Positions 8,258 through 18,578 of a stretch of DNA of 64,000 nt are shown piece by piece; positions within the stretch are counted from its first letter, which is position 1, and every line of letters begins with the position of its first letter. Origin of the DNA: Erythrobacter sp. (GTDB lineage: Bacteria; Pseudomonadota; Alphaproteobacteria; Sphingomonadales; Sphingomonadaceae). Made by a program: the position numbers and the translations under genes. The DNA lies in assembly GCA_027311945.1 (NCBI GenBank), contig DAICXZ010000030.1:124001-188000 (forward strand). Reading direction: 5' to 3'. Below the pieces are notes generated by a model. It did not search any database, was not told the DNA's origin, and worked only from the letters and a program-made list of their open reading frames with translations.

Positions 8258-9430
8258 ATGGCTGCCCATCCCAATATTCTCGGCGCCGATCCGCGCCCGC
8301 TGTTCTTCCCGGTCGAGGACGGCGCTGACCGGTTAGTGCCTCCCGAGCCGCGCCTTGGACAATCGGTGCGCTTCGCCGCGCGGTCGCTGTCGGTAATGCA
8401 GAAGGAGGGGCTCGCCGCCTCCAGCGCCAGCGGGCAGGTCTGGCGGCTGGTATCGGATGAAGGCGACTATCTCGATGGCTTCGACGAGGCTTCCTGCCCG
8501 CTGTCGTTCCTCACCGTGGGCATGGTGGCGAGCACGATGACCGAGCTGCTGGCGCTGGCCAAGGCGCGCGGGATTGCGCTGCGGAACGTGCGGCTGGTGC
8601 AGGACAACTTCTACACCATGAAGGGCAGTGCGCTCAGGGGCACGATGACGGGCGGGGCCAAGGACGTCAGCCTGCTCGCCGAGTTCGACGCCGACGCCGA
8701 TCCCGAAACACTGCGGGCGCTTGTCTGCGATGCCGCCGCCGCTTCGCCATTGAGCGGGCTGATGCGCGGCGAGAAGGAGAGCTTGTTCACCCTTTCGCTG
8801 AACGGCGAACCGGTGGCGCCGGCCAAGGCTCAGCGGGTTCCGGGCGGCGCGCTGGCCGATCCGGGCGAGGTGATCGAAGGCGTCGTGCCCACCGAGGGCA
8901 GCTGGGAAGGGCATGTGGCCAAGGGCGGCAAAAGCCCGCTGACCGAGGAGGCGACCTCCTCGCAAGGCTCTTCACTCGCTGAAGAACAGGACCGCGTGCT
9001 GCACATTCGCGGCATCTGTACCTTGCGCGAAGACGGCGTGAAGCAGGTTGAACAGCAGCTGTTCAACCCGAGCGGCTCGATCTTCACCTTCCTGTGCGAC
9101 GAGGAGGGCCGCGCGCCTGACGCGCTGAGCTACATGGCCGCCGGGATCGGGTTCTGCTTCATGACCCAGCTTGGCCGCTATGCGAAGATCGCGAAGAAGG
9201 ACCTCACCGAATATCGCATCGTGCAGGACATCCATTTTTCGCGCGGAGGGGCGAGCGGCGGCACCGGCGAGGCGGGGCGCGCCGATCCGGTGGAAACGCA
9301 CGTTTTCCTCACCAGCAATGAGGACGCCGATTTCGCCCGCGCCGCGCTCGACATGGGTGAGCAGACCTGTTTCCTGCACGCCTTCTGCCGCACCGACCTG
9401 AAGACGCGGGTAAAGATCGGGAGGCTTTAG
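8258..9430 (+). CDS. Tandem OsmC-like domain protein
   Basis: A 390-residue protein that reads as two OsmC-like domains. Domain 1 (about 75-190) has the family layout (CPLSFL..ASTMTELLALAKARGI, then ASPLSGLM) but lacks cysteines at both redox positions. Domain 2 (about 285-390) keeps both (GIGFCFMTQL and QTCFLHAFC). OsmC proteins are dimeric thiol peroxidases, so a fused pair with one active half mimics a dimer. It starts 2 bp after the CoA-transferase gene, suggesting a shared role, perhaps protecting or handling thiol/CoA intermediates. Its real reaction is unknown. Confidence 0.65.
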   Translation: MAAHPNILGADPRPLFFPVEDGADRLVPPEPRLGQSVRFAARSLSVMQKEGLAASSASGQVWRLVSDEGDYLDGFDEASCPLSFLTVGMVASTMTELLALAKARGIALRNVRLVQDNFYTMKGSALRGTMTGGAKDVSLLAEFDADADPETLRALVCDAAAASPLSGLMRGEKESLFTLSLNGEPVAPAKAQRVPGGALADPGEVIEGVVPTEGSWEGHVAKGGKSPLTEEATSSQGSSLAEEQDRVLHIRGICTLREDGVKQVEQQLFNPSGSIFTFLCDEEGRAPDALSYMAAGIGFCFMTQLGRYAKIAKKDLTEYRIVQDIHFSRGGASGGTGEAGRADPVETHVFLTSNEDADFARAALDMGEQTCFLHAFCRTDLKTRVKIGRL

Positions 9431-9996
9431 CCCAGCGCGGTATCGGCGATAACCCAGATACCGATGGCGAGGAACAGCAGCGCCGCCAGCATCCGCACCA
9501 GCTTGAGCGAGACCTTCTCGACCAGCGCATTGCCCAGCCACACGGCAGGCGCATTGGCTAGCATCATGCCCAGCGTCGTGCCCGCCGTCACCAGCAGCAC
9601 GTTCTGGAACTGCGCGCCCAGCGCAATGGTGGCGATCTGCGTCTTGTCGCCGATCTCGACGAGGAAGAAGGCCACCAGGGTGGTGAGGAACGCGCCGTGT
9701 CGCGAGGGCTTGGGCGCATCGTCGTCGTCAAATTTGTCGGGCACCAGTGTCCACAGCGCCATGCCGACAAAGCCCGCGCCCACCGCATAGCGGAACCACT
9801 CGCCCTCGAGCAGGCTGGCCACCGACATGCCCACCAGCGCCGCCAGCGCATGGTTCGCAAGCGTCGCGAACAGGATGCCCAGCACGATCGGCCAGGGCTG
9901 GCGAAACCTTGCCGCCAGCACGATGGCGAGCAGCATGGTCTTGTCGCCGATCTCGGCCAGCGCGACCACGGCGGTGGAGGTAAGGAAGGGTTCCAT
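9427..9996 (-). CDS. TMEM165/GDT1 family (UPF0016) manganese/calcium exporter
   Basis: A 189-residue membrane protein with the two signature repeats EIGDKTML (residue ~15) and EIGDKTQIAT (second half), each at the start of a three-helix bundle. Family members export Mn2+ (or exchange Ca2+/Mn2+ for H+) across the inner membrane. The annotated start is ATG 9996; reading frame upstream is leader sequence, not protein. The leader is highly structured (10023-10107), consistent with metal-responsive control. The gene is convergent with the OsmC-tandem gene, their ends overlapping by 4 bp. Confidence 0.88.
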   Translation of the reverse strand: MEPFLTSTAVVALAEIGDKTMLLAIVLAARFRQPWPIVLGILFATLANHALAALVGMSVASLLEGEWFRYAVGAGFVGMALWTLVPDKFDDDDAPKPSRHGAFLTTLVAFFLVEIGDKTQIATIALGAQFQNVLLVTAGTTLGMMLANAPAVWLGNALVEKVSLKLVRMLAALLFLAIGIWVIADTALG

Positions 9997-10022
9997 GAAA
10001 CGGGTACTCCGGGCCGGGCGTT

Positions 10023-10107
10023 CAAGACAGCAACGGCACCATGCCTTCCGCCCGGCCGGACGAAAGCAGGTGCCATTGGTCTTGCCCGGACGGATTGTGG
10101 CCCGTCC
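10023..10107 (-). promoter_or_regulatory. Structured 5' leader of the UPF0016 gene, possible Mn2+ riboswitch
   Basis: On the minus strand a small hairpin (GGACGG/CCGTCC, 10088-10107) is followed by a long one: CAAGAC/GTCTTG outer arms (10079-10084 with 10023-10028), a 10-bp middle stem (10069-10078 with 10031-10040) and a GC-rich inner stem (10046-10065). UPF0016 genes are a known target of yybP-ykoY Mn2+ riboswitches. The canonical GGGGAGUAG loop is not present as such (GGGGGACGG instead), so the class is uncertain. Confidence 0.4.
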
Positions 10108-10215
10108 CCCATGCGCCATGATCTCTCGACCAAGTGTGTTGACGCATGGATTGACGCCCGAAGGCGCGCGGGGGCTACTCCCCAGATGACGGCAGGTCGG
10201 TTAGATCAAGCTGGA

Positions 10216-10234
10216 CCCCGGATCAAGTCCGGGG
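10216..10234. terminator. Hairpin after ligB, also a common dispersed palindrome
   Basis: CCCCGGA-TCAAG-TCCGGGG forms a 7-bp stem 14 bp downstream of the ligB stop. There is no T-run. Near-identical short palindromes are scattered through many alphaproteobacterial genomes, so it may be both a repeat and an mRNA 3' end. Confidence 0.45.
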
Positions 10235-10247
10235 TGACGGTGAGGGG

Positions 10248-11494
<1,247 letters not shown>

Positions 11495-11564
11495 GGCGCG
11501 CCCCTAGCAGAGCTTCCCGAACAGCAAAAGATGGCCCTTGCGCGAAAAGCGACGGGCCTGAGCG

Positions 11565-11942
11565 TTAGCGGTTCTTGTAGCCGAGATACCAGTCGGCAGC
11601 CTGTTCGCGGGCCTCTTCATCGTGGGTCTTGTAGGCGCGGTGGTCGAACTTCTGGCGCGTGGCGAGCAGCACGGGGGCGGGCAGGGGCTCGTCGAAGGCC
11701 ATTCCCGCCAGGCCTTTTTGCATCCAGACGATCGTGCCAAAGGTCTCGAAGTCGAGCCAGGCAAGGACGCCGTCCTCGCCGGCCCTGACTTCCTCGGGCA
11801 CCATCAGCTTGGCCCCGGATTGGGAAATGTCGCGCAGGCTCACCTTGTGCGTGCCCGTAAGCGTGATGAGACGCCCGGGCACCGACAGGCGTAGACGGCT
11901 ATCGCGGCGGCGACCTACGTTAAGAGGGGTTTCAACTCCCAT
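11565..11942 (-). CDS. PilZ-domain protein
   Basis: A 125-residue single PilZ domain. The c-di-GMP-binding signature is present as RRRDSRLRL (RxxxR type) at residues ~11-20 and the DISQSGAKL (DxSxxG) motif at ~39. The protein probably senses cyclic di-GMP and acts on motility, envelope or surface polysaccharide through a partner. It stands alone between ligA and acs, both on the same strand, with no obvious link to aromatic catabolism. Confidence 0.85.
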   Translation of the reverse strand: MGVETPLNVGRRRDSRLRLSVPGRLITLTGTHKVSLRDISQSGAKLMVPEEVRAGEDGVLAWLDFETFGTIVWMQKGLAGMAFDEPLPAPVLLATRQKFDHRAYKTHDEEAREQAADWYLGYKNR

Positions 11943-12033
11943 AGCCCCGCGAGAATGACAGGTCGGCGCTTCCAGTTTGTTCTCGAGCCCCTAAGGGTTT
12001 GCCCTAGATTGTGCCTTTCCTTAACCATAGCTG

Positions 12034-12063
12034 CCAAGGCCGCACCTGGCGGCTGGGCCTTGG
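12034..12063 (-). terminator. Hairpin downstream of acs
   Basis: CCAAGGCC and GGCCTTGG arms form an 8-bp perfect stem 24 bp past the acs stop codon. No U-tract follows on the minus strand, so an intrinsic terminator is only possible, not shown. The rest of the gap 11943-12086 holds nothing recognised. Confidence 0.4.
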
Positions 12064-12086
12064 CTTTCGGGCCTTTCGGGCTGGAA

Positions 12087-14036
12087 TCAGACCTTTGCAT
12101 GCGGCGAGTTGGCGAGCAGATCGTCAACCACACCCGGATCGGCAAGGGTGGACGTGTCGCCGAGGTTGCCGGTGTCGTTCTCGGCGATCTTCCTGAGGAT
12201 GCGGCGCATGATCTTGCCCGAGCGCGTTTTCGGCAGACCGGGCGCGAATTGCACCACATCGGGCGTGGCGATCGGGCCGATTTCCTTGCGCACCCATTGC
12301 ACCAGTTCCTTGCGCAGCTCCTCGCTGTCCTCGGTACCTGCCACGGTGGTGACGAAAGCATAGATGCCCTGTCCCTTCACATCGTGCGGCATGCCCACCA
12401 CGGCTGCTTCGGCAACGCTGTGATGTTCGACCAGCGCGCTTTCGACCTCGGCGGTGCCCATGCGGTGGCCGCTTACGTTGATCACATCGTCGATGCGGCC
12501 GGTGATCCAGTAGTAGCCATCGGCGTCGCGGCGTGCGCCGTCGCCGGTGAAATACTTGCCGGGATACTGGGTGAAATAGGTCTGGATGAAGCGATCGTGA
12601 TCGCCATAGACGGTGCGCATCTGGCCGGGCCATGAATCGAGGATCACCAGTGCGCCCTCGGTCGCTCCCTCCACGATATGCCCGTCGGTCGGATCGACCA
12701 GCGCGGGCTGGACCCCGAACATCGGGAAGCTCGCCGCGCCGGGCTTGAGCGCATGGGCGCCGGGCAGGGGCGTGATCATGTGGCCGCCGGTTTCGGTCTG
12801 CCACCAGGTGTCGGCAATGGGGCAGCGGCTGTCGCCGACCACATTATAGTACCAGTCCCAGGCCTCGGGATTGATCGGTTCGCCGACCGAGCCGAGAATC
12901 CTGAGGCTCTTGCGGCTGGTCTTCTTCACCCATTCATCGCCCTCTCGCATCAGCGCGCGCAGCGCGGTGGGGGCGGTGTAGAACTGCTCGACCTTGTACT
13001 TGTCGACCACCTGCCAGAAGCGGCTGAAATCGGGATAGTTGGGCACGCCTTCGAACATCAGCGTGGTCGCGCCGTTCGCCAGCGGGCCGTAAACGACATA
13101 GGAATGGCCGGTCACCCAGCCGATGTCGGCCGCACACCAGTAAACCTCGCCGGGGCGGTAATCGAACACGTATTCGTGCGTCATGCTCGCCCAGACGCCG
13201 TAGCCGCCGGTGGTGTGGAGCACGCCCTTGGGCAGGCCCGTGCTGCCCGAGGTATAAAGGATGAAGAGCGGGTCTTCCGCGTTCATTTCCTCAGGCGGAC
13301 AGTCGGCATTGTGCGGCTCGATCGCGTCGTGCCAGTCGACATCGCGGCCTTCGACCATCGGCACATCGGCTCCGGTGTGGCGCAGCATGATGACCGTGCG
13401 CACCTTTGCTTTCTCGCAGGCCGCATCGACATTGGCCTTCAGCGGCACCTTCTTGCCTCCGCGCAGGCCTTCGTCGGCGGTGAGCACGATCTGGCTGTCG
13501 CAATCGCTGATCCGCTGCGCCAGCGCATCGGGGCTGAACCCGGCGAACACGATCGAATGGACCGCGCCGATCCGCGCGCAGGCGAGCATGGCGACTGCGG
13601 CCTCGGGCACCATCGGCAGGTAGATCGTGACCCGGTCGCCCTTCTTCACGCCATCGGCCATCAGCGCATTGGCGAAGCGGCACACGTCCTTGTAAAGCTG
13701 ATCGTAGGTGATGATGCGGTTGGGCGTATCGGGGTGATCGGGTTCCCAGATGATTGCCACATCCTGCGCACGCTTTTCGAGGTGCCGATCAAGGCAGTTG
13801 GCGGCAAGGTTCAGCGTGCCGTCCTCGAACCAGCGGATGCGGAAGTCGTCGCGGTCGAACGAGGTGTTCTTGATCTTCGTGGGCTGGCGCATCCAGTTGA
13901 GCCGCTGCGCCTCACCGAGCCAGAAACTGTCCGGATCGTCGATACTGGCGCGATATTTCAGCGCATAGGTCTCGGCGTTGATCTTGGCATTAGCGGCCCA
14001 TTCGGGGCTGACCGGATGGATGGCGTGCTCGTGCAT
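12087..14036 (-). CDS. acs: Acetyl-CoA synthetase (AMP-forming)
   Basis: A full-length 649-residue Acs. Motifs include [13 protein letters not shown] (P-loop), [17 protein letters not shown], the [23 protein letters not shown] hinge and the C-terminal [11 protein letters not shown] whose lysine is acetylated in controlled Acs enzymes. It converts acetate, ATP and CoA to acetyl-CoA. Acetate would be released by CoA-dependent cleavage of aryl beta-keto acids or by other side-chain removal, so its place between two aromatic gene sets may be functional, although acs is also ordinary central metabolism. Confidence 0.97.
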   Translation of the reverse strand: MHEHAIHPVSPEWAANAKINAETYALKYRASIDDPDSFWLGEAQRLNWMRQPTKIKNTSFDRDDFRIRWFEDGTLNLAANCLDRHLEKRAQDVAIIWEPDHPDTPNRIITYDQLYKDVCRFANALMADGVKKGDRVTIYLPMVPEAAVAMLACARIGAVHSIVFAGFSPDALAQRISDCDSQIVLTADEGLRGGKKVPLKANVDAACEKAKVRTVIMLRHTGADVPMVEGRDVDWHDAIEPHNADCPPEEMNAEDPLFILYTSGSTGLPKGVLHTTGGYGVWASMTHEYVFDYRPGEVYWCAADIGWVTGHSYVVYGPLANGATTLMFEGVPNYPDFSRFWQVVDKYKVEQFYTAPTALRALMREGDEWVKKTSRKSLRILGSVGEPINPEAWDWYYNVVGDSRCPIADTWWQTETGGHMITPLPGAHALKPGAASFPMFGVQPALVDPTDGHIVEGATEGALVILDSWPGQMRTVYGDHDRFIQTYFTQYPGKYFTGDGARRDADGYYWITGRIDDVINVSGHRMGTAEVESALVEHHSVAEAAVVGMPHDVKGQGIYAFVTTVAGTEDSEELRKELVQWVRKEIGPIATPDVVQFAPGLPKTRSGKIMRRILRKIAENDTGNLGDTSTLADPGVVDDLLANSPHAKV

Positions 14037-14083
14037 TCCTGGCTCCCAGCTTTTGTTGGACGTAAGCTAGGGTCTGCCAGGCC

Positions 14084-14524
14084 TCAACGCCAGAGGGCAT
14101 TGAGCGCCGGAAGCAAATGGTCGCGGTGGCGGGCCGGAATGCGGGCGAGCAATTCGTCCTCGAACTCGTGGATAATGCCGAGCGCGGCCTCCATCCGCTC
14201 ACGCCCCGCCGCGGTCAGCAGAAGCGCCTGCGATTTGCCGTCGAGCGGCTGGCGTTCGATCAGGCCTTCGTCGTCCAGCTTCTTGAGCAGCGGCACCATG
14301 TTGGCGCGCTGGATATCGAGCTGGCGGCCAAGCGCGCTGGCAGTGACGTCGGCATTTTCTGCAATCAGAATCAGCACCGAGGCATCGACCTGACGCAGGC
14401 CCAGTGTAGCCAGCCGCGCACCGAGTTCGGCGGCGGTCGCATGGGCAGCACGGCGCAGCGAATAACCGGGGAGCTGGGGCAGGGGATCGCGCATGATGAC
14501 GGTGTAGCGATTGCTGTTGCTCAT
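14084..14524 (-). CDS. ferC: MarR-family regulator of the ferBA operon (FerC-like)
   Basis: A 146-residue MarR protein with winged-helix core (DVTASALGRQLDIQRANMVPLLKKLDDEGLIERQPLDGKSQALLLTAAG split across helix, recognition helix and wing). It is divergent from ferB. In Sphingobium SYK-6 the MarR protein FerC represses ferBA and is released by hydroxycinnamoyl-CoA; the same arrangement supports that role here. The chosen start ATG 14524 sits inside the palindrome 14517-14529, implying autorepression. ATG 14494 is an alternative. The symbol is given by context and family. Confidence 0.8.
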   Translation of the reverse strand: MSNSNRYTVIMRDPLPQLPGYSLRRAAHATAAELGARLATLGLRQVDASVLILIAENADVTASALGRQLDIQRANMVPLLKKLDDEGLIERQPLDGKSQALLLTAAGRERMEAALGIIHEFEDELLARIPARHRDHLLPALNALWR

Positions 14525-14529
14525 AGCAA
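14517..14529. promoter_or_regulatory. Palindromic operator over the ferC start codon
   Basis: TTGCTCATAGCAA is a perfect 5-bp inverted repeat around the CAT that is the complement of the regulator's ATG. Looser related arms follow between 14520 and 14553 (TAGC..GCTA, ATTG..CAAT) toward ferB. It is the best candidate for the MarR-protein site in the divergent promoter. Confidence 0.55.
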
Positions 14530-14601
14530 TCCAGATAGCTATTGCCCATAACAATACCGCTGCCACGAGTCGTGGCGGTGGCCTAAGAGGAGGAAGATTT
14601 T

Positions 14602-15459
14602 ATGGCTGGTCCGTCGAAACCCGATCCGCGTCCGCAGGAAGAAACCGTCAAGGTCGATATCGTCGACGGTGTTGCCTGGGTCGCATTCAACCGCCCCGAC
14701 AAGCGCAACTGCATGAGCCCCAAGCTCAACAAGCAGATGCTGAAGGTTCTCGAAGAGCTGGAATTCCGCGACGACGTGCAGGTGCTGGTCCTTACCGGCG
14801 AGGGCACTGCCTGGTCGGCCGGCATGGACCTGCTCGAATACTTCCGCGAAGCCGAGCTGCAGGGCCTGCACAAGACCCGCGAGCATCAGCGCCAGGCCTA
14901 TGGCTGGTGGGAACGCCTGCGCTGGTATGAAAAGCCGACCGTGGCCATGATCAACGGCTGGTGCTTCGGCGGTGCCTATGGCCCGCTGTTCGGCTGCGAC
15001 CTTGCCTTCTGTTCGGACGATGCGCAGTTCGGCCTCAGCGAAATCAACTGGGCGATCCTGCCCGGCGGCGGCGCCTCGAAGGTCGCGGCTGAGCTGATGG
15101 GCTTCCGCGATGCCATGTACCACGCGATGATGGGTGAGAACCTCACCGGTCCGCAGGCTGCCGCCAAGGGCATGGTCAACGAATCGCTGCCCGCTGACAA
15201 GCTCAAGGAGCGCGTGCAGGAAGTGTGCGACGTGCTGAAGAAGAAGGACGGGCAGGCTCTGCGTGCCACCAAGTGGGCGATGCGCCGCGTGCGCGAGATG
15301 ACCTACGACAACGCCGAGGATTACCTGATCCGCGCACAGGAAGCGCTGAACGATTTCGGCGGCTGGGAAACCCGCAAGGAAGCGACCAAGCAGTTCCTTG
15401 ACGAGAAGACCTTCAAGCCGGGTCTTGGCGCTTTCGACAAGAACAAGCTGCAAGGCTGA
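14602..15459 (+). CDS. ferB: Hydroxycinnamoyl-CoA (feruloyl-CoA) hydratase/lyase
   Basis: A 285-residue crotonase-fold enzyme very close to HCHL/FerB proteins: VAFNRPDKRNCMSP near the start, GEGTAWSAGMDLLEYF (oxyanion hole), MINGWCFGGAYGPLFGCDLAF, FGLSEINWAILPGG with the catalytic glutamate, and a C-terminal KQFLDEKTFKPGL. It hydrates feruloyl-, caffeoyl- or coumaroyl-CoA and splits it to the benzaldehyde and acetyl-CoA. AGGAGG lies upstream of ATG 14602. It is followed by the CoA ligase ferA and controlled by the divergent MarR gene. Confidence 0.92.
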   Translation: MAGPSKPDPRPQEETVKVDIVDGVAWVAFNRPDKRNCMSPKLNKQMLKVLEELEFRDDVQVLVLTGEGTAWSAGMDLLEYFREAELQGLHKTREHQRQAYGWWERLRWYEKPTVAMINGWCFGGAYGPLFGCDLAFCSDDAQFGLSEINWAILPGGGASKVAAELMGFRDAMYHAMMGENLTGPQAAAKGMVNESLPADKLKERVQEVCDVLKKKDGQALRATKWAMRRVREMTYDNAEDYLIRAQEALNDFGGWETRKEATKQFLDEKTFKPGLGAFDKNKLQG

Positions 15460-15469
15460 TCCTGATCCT

Positions 15470-15566
15470 CCCCTCCCCGTTGGGGAGGGGATCGAGGGGA
15501 GGGGGCAACGGTGCAATCCTTGCTACACCCCCACCCGAACCCTCCCCCGCACGGGGGAGGGCTTTT
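15470..15566. repeat. Two GC hairpins between ferB and ferA
   Basis: A CCCCTCCCC/GGGGAGGGG hairpin (15470-15490) and a CCCTCCCCC/GGGGGAGGG hairpin followed by CTTTT (15540-15566) occupy the ferB-ferA gap. They look like the paired arms of a sphingomonad intergenic repeat. The second has the form of a weak intrinsic terminator, so ferA expression may be reduced relative to ferB. Confidence 0.65.
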
Positions 15567-15596
15567 CGTGCAACGACACGCCGGAGAGATTTCCCG

Positions 15597-17717
15597 ATGA
15601 CCACCACACGCCGTTTCACCAACGAACAGATCGACCGCCTGCTGCGCCCGAAGTCGGTCGCCGTGATCGGTGCGTCCGATCGCCATGGCGCGCTTGGCTG
15701 CACGCTGCTTAACAACCTCGTGCAGTACAAGTTCGCGGGCGAGATCTACCCGGTGAACCCCAAGCGCGACGAGCTGCAGGGCCTCAAGGTCTATCACTCG
15801 GTGAACGAACTGCCGCACGGCGTCGATTGCGCGGTGCTGGCGATCCCGCGTCCCTTCGTGCTCGATACCGTGCGCGACCTTGCCAAGAATGGCTGCGGCG
15901 CGGTGGTGATCTATGCCGCGGGCTTCTCCGAGGCGGGCGAGGAAGGCGCGAAAGACCAGGCCGAACTGGCGCGCATCGCGGCGGAATCGGGCATGATCGT
16001 CGAAGGGCCGAACTGCCTCGGCTGCACCAACTATGTCGAAGGCATTCCGCTGACCTTCGTCGAAACCAACATGAAACAGCCTGGCCCCGGCCAGCGCTCG
16101 GTCGGCATTGCCAGCCAGTCGGGAGCGCTGGCAGCGGTGCTTGCCACCACGCTGCACCCGCGCGGCTGCTATGTCTCGACCTCGGTCAGCACCGGCAACG
16201 AAGCGGCCTCGGGCGTGGAAGACTATGTCGAATGGCTGGTCGACGATCCGGCGACCAACGTGATCGCCATGTATGTCGAGAACTTCCGCCGCCCGGCCGC
16301 CTTCCTCGCCGCCGCGCGCCGCGCGCGTGAGGCGGGCAAGCCGATCGTGCTGCTGCATCCGGGCAAAAGCTCGAAGGCGCAGGAGAGCGCCGCCACCCAC
16401 ACCGGCGCGATGGCGGGCGACTATGCGCTGATGAAGGCCAAGCTCACCCGCGAGGGCGTGATCTTCGCCGATACGCTGGAAGAACTGGCCGACATTGCCT
16501 CCATCGCCGTCACCTGCCCGAGCCTGCCGGGCGCGAACATGGCTGTGCTGGGCGAAAGCGGCGCGTTGCGCGGCCTCGCCTTCGACCTTGCCGAAGATGT
16601 CGGCCTCGATCTGGTCGACCTGAACGATGAGAACAGCCCGAAAATCCGCGCCGTGCTGCCCGATTTCGTGCCGGTCTCGAACCCGACCGACATCACCGCG
16701 ATCGGCCTCAGCGAGCCCGAAATCTACACCAACCTGTTGGTCGCGCTGCTCGAAGACGACCGCATCGGTTCGGTGGTCGCCTCGATCATCCAGTCGGACC
16801 CGATCACCAGCGAGATCAAGTTCCCGCCGATCCAGAAGGCCATCGAAACCAGCTCGGGCAGCAAGCCGCTGGTCTTCGCCGGCGTGGATGAAGGCGCGAA
16901 CGTGCCGCAGGAATATATCGACGGCCTCGCCGCCGCCGGCATTCCCTATTTCCGCTCGACCGAGCGCGCCTATCGCGCCATCGCGCGGTTGGCCGATCTC
17001 GCCAAGCGCGATCTGGCAGACCGTTCGGGCGCTCCCATCGCTCTGCCGGCGCTGGCCGACGAGCATGGCGTGATCCCCGAATACAAGGCGAAGAAGCTGC
17101 TGGCCGACGCGGTGAGCTTCCCCGTCAGCCAGTTCGCACCAACTGCCGACGAAGCGGCCGCCGCCGCCGAGGCCATCGGCTTCCCGGTGGTAATGAAGGC
17201 GCAGGCCGCTGCGCTGGGTCACAAGTCCGATGCGGGCGGGGTGATCCTCAACCTGAAGACCGCTGACGAGGTGAAAGCCGCCTTCACGAAGATGTACGCC
17301 AACGTCGCGGCATACAACGCCTCGATCAAGCTCGACGGCGTGCTGGTCGAGAAGATGGGCAAGATGGGCGTCGAAATGATCGTGGGCGCCAAGTCCGATC
17401 CGGAGTGGGGGCCGGTGGTGCTGGCAGGCTTCGGCGGCGTGACTGCCGAAATCCTCAAGGACGTGAAGCTTTTCACCCCCGATCTGGGCGTGGAGCAGGT
17501 CAAGGAAGGGCTGCTCAAGCTGAAGCAGGCCCCGCTGCTGACCGGCTGGCGCGGCAGCCCCGCGCTCGATGTCGACGCGCTGGCGGCGCTGATCGTCAAG
17601 GTTGGTCAGGTGATGACGGGCAATCCGTCGATCCGCGAGATCGACCTCAACCCGGTGATCATCCACCCGGCTGGCGAAGGCGTGGTTGCGCTCGATGCGC
17701 TGATGCTGGTGGACTGA
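15597..17717 (+). CDS. ferA: Feruloyl-CoA synthetase, NDP-forming acyl-CoA synthetase family
   Basis: A 706-residue ADP-forming acyl-CoA synthetase: CoA-binding domain (PKSVAVIGASDRHGALG, residues ~18-35), succinyl-CoA-ligase-like domains with the phosphohistidine region (ATHTGAMAGDYALM), and a C-terminal ATP-grasp (EYKAKKLLADA..VVMKAQAAALGHKSDAGGV..GFGGVTAEILKDV). FerA of Sphingobium SYK-6 belongs to this family rather than to the usual AMP-forming ligases, and the ferC-ferB-ferA order agrees. It activates ferulate, p-coumarate or caffeate for FerB. Start ATG 15597 follows GGAGAGA. Confidence 0.88.
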   Translation: MTTTRRFTNEQIDRLLRPKSVAVIGASDRHGALGCTLLNNLVQYKFAGEIYPVNPKRDELQGLKVYHSVNELPHGVDCAVLAIPRPFVLDTVRDLAKNGCGAVVIYAAGFSEAGEEGAKDQAELARIAAESGMIVEGPNCLGCTNYVEGIPLTFVETNMKQPGPGQRSVGIASQSGALAAVLATTLHPRGCYVSTSVSTGNEAASGVEDYVEWLVDDPATNVIAMYVENFRRPAAFLAAARRAREAGKPIVLLHPGKSSKAQESAATHTGAMAGDYALMKAKLTREGVIFADTLEELADIASIAVTCPSLPGANMAVLGESGALRGLAFDLAEDVGLDLVDLNDENSPKIRAVLPDFVPVSNPTDITAIGLSEPEIYTNLLVALLEDDRIGSVVASIIQSDPITSEIKFPPIQKAIETSSGSKPLVFAGVDEGANVPQEYIDGLAAAGIPYFRSTERAYRAIARLADLAKRDLADRSGAPIALPALADEHGVIPEYKAKKLLADAVSFPVSQFAPTADEAAAAAEAIGFPVVMKAQAAALGHKSDAGGVILNLKTADEVKAAFTKMYANVAAYNASIKLDGVLVEKMGKMGVEMIVGAKSDPEWGPVVLAGFGGVTAEILKDVKLFTPDLGVEQVKEGLLKLKQAPLLTGWRGSPALDVDALAALIVKVGQVMTGNPSIREIDLNPVIIHPAGEGVVALDALMLVD

Positions 17718-17744
17718 TTTATCGCACGGTGGCGGGCCGCTTGG

Positions 17745-18578
17745 TTAGCGGCTCGCCACCCGCGAATAGTCGATCCGGATGCGCACCCAGGAACCGACCT
17801 GATACTCGCCGTCGATACGCGGCGGGCGCACCAGAAATTGCCACGAGGCGGCCAGCACCGAACGGCCAATGTTCGAGCCTTGCGGGCTCTCGCCGATGAT
17901 CTGGCAATCCTCCACCCGCCACTGTGGAGCTGTTTTGCAGGCTATAAGCCCCCAACCGGGCGGGCGGGCAGTCGACAGATAGCCTGACAATTCGCTCGGA
18001 TAAGGTTCGCGATACCACTGCGCGGCGTAGAGCGGCGAGCCATCGGGCGCGCGGCCCACGATTTCGCTGTCGGGCGAGCCGCGCGGCGCGCCGCCGGGCG
18101 GGCCCATGCTGCCGCCGTCATTACGGATCACCGCGCGGATACTCGATGTCGGGCGTGGGCTCGGCTGCGGCTCCGGCGCGGAGCTCTGCTGCGGCACGGG
18201 CGGGGGAACGGGAATGGTGTTCTCGCGCGGGATGACGATGGTTGGCGGGGTGAGCGGCGTAGGGAGGGCCGCCTGCTCCACGGGAACGGTGGGCGGCGTT
18301 GGCTGATCGGTGTCCGCGCTGTCCGTCTGCTCTTCGGCTTCCGGGTTGTCGCTCTGCGGCGCGCTGGTGTCGAAGGTAGAGAGGACCGAACCCTGGCTGG
18401 CGGGCTGGCTGATCCCCATGCCGAGGCTCAGCAGCACGAGCAGGATCAGCAGCTCGATCGCGGCAGTGACGATCAGCGCGATCGCCCGGTGTGAAAGATT
18501 ATCGGGCAGTCGTGCCCTCAGCCACGCGGGAAGCAATCGGGCGATCGGCAGGGAACGGGGCGAGGAGATGGTTTGCAA
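17745..18578 (-). CDS. Membrane-anchored Pro-rich periplasmic protein (TonB-like layout)
   Basis: A 277-residue protein of unknown function. It has one transmembrane helix at ~32-55 (AIALIVTAAIELLILLVLLSL), a Pro/Gln/Ser-rich periplasmic stretch to ~150, and a small C-terminal domain with three cysteines and aromatic residues (WYREPYPSELSGY, WGLIACKTAPQWRVEDC). The layout is that of TonB/TolA-type energy transducers, but the C-terminal domain is not one I can assign. It is convergent with ferA and not linked to other transport genes. Confidence 0.6.
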   Translation of the reverse strand: MQTISSPRSLPIARLLPAWLRARLPDNLSHRAIALIVTAAIELLILLVLLSLGMGISQPASQGSVLSTFDTSAPQSDNPEAEEQTDSADTDQPTPPTVPVEQAALPTPLTPPTIVIPRENTIPVPPPVPQQSSAPEPQPSPRPTSSIRAVIRNDGGSMGPPGGAPRGSPDSEIVGRAPDGSPLYAAQWYREPYPSELSGYLSTARPPGWGLIACKTAPQWRVEDCQIIGESPQGSNIGRSVLAASWQFLVRPPRIDGEYQVGSWVRIRIDYSRVASR

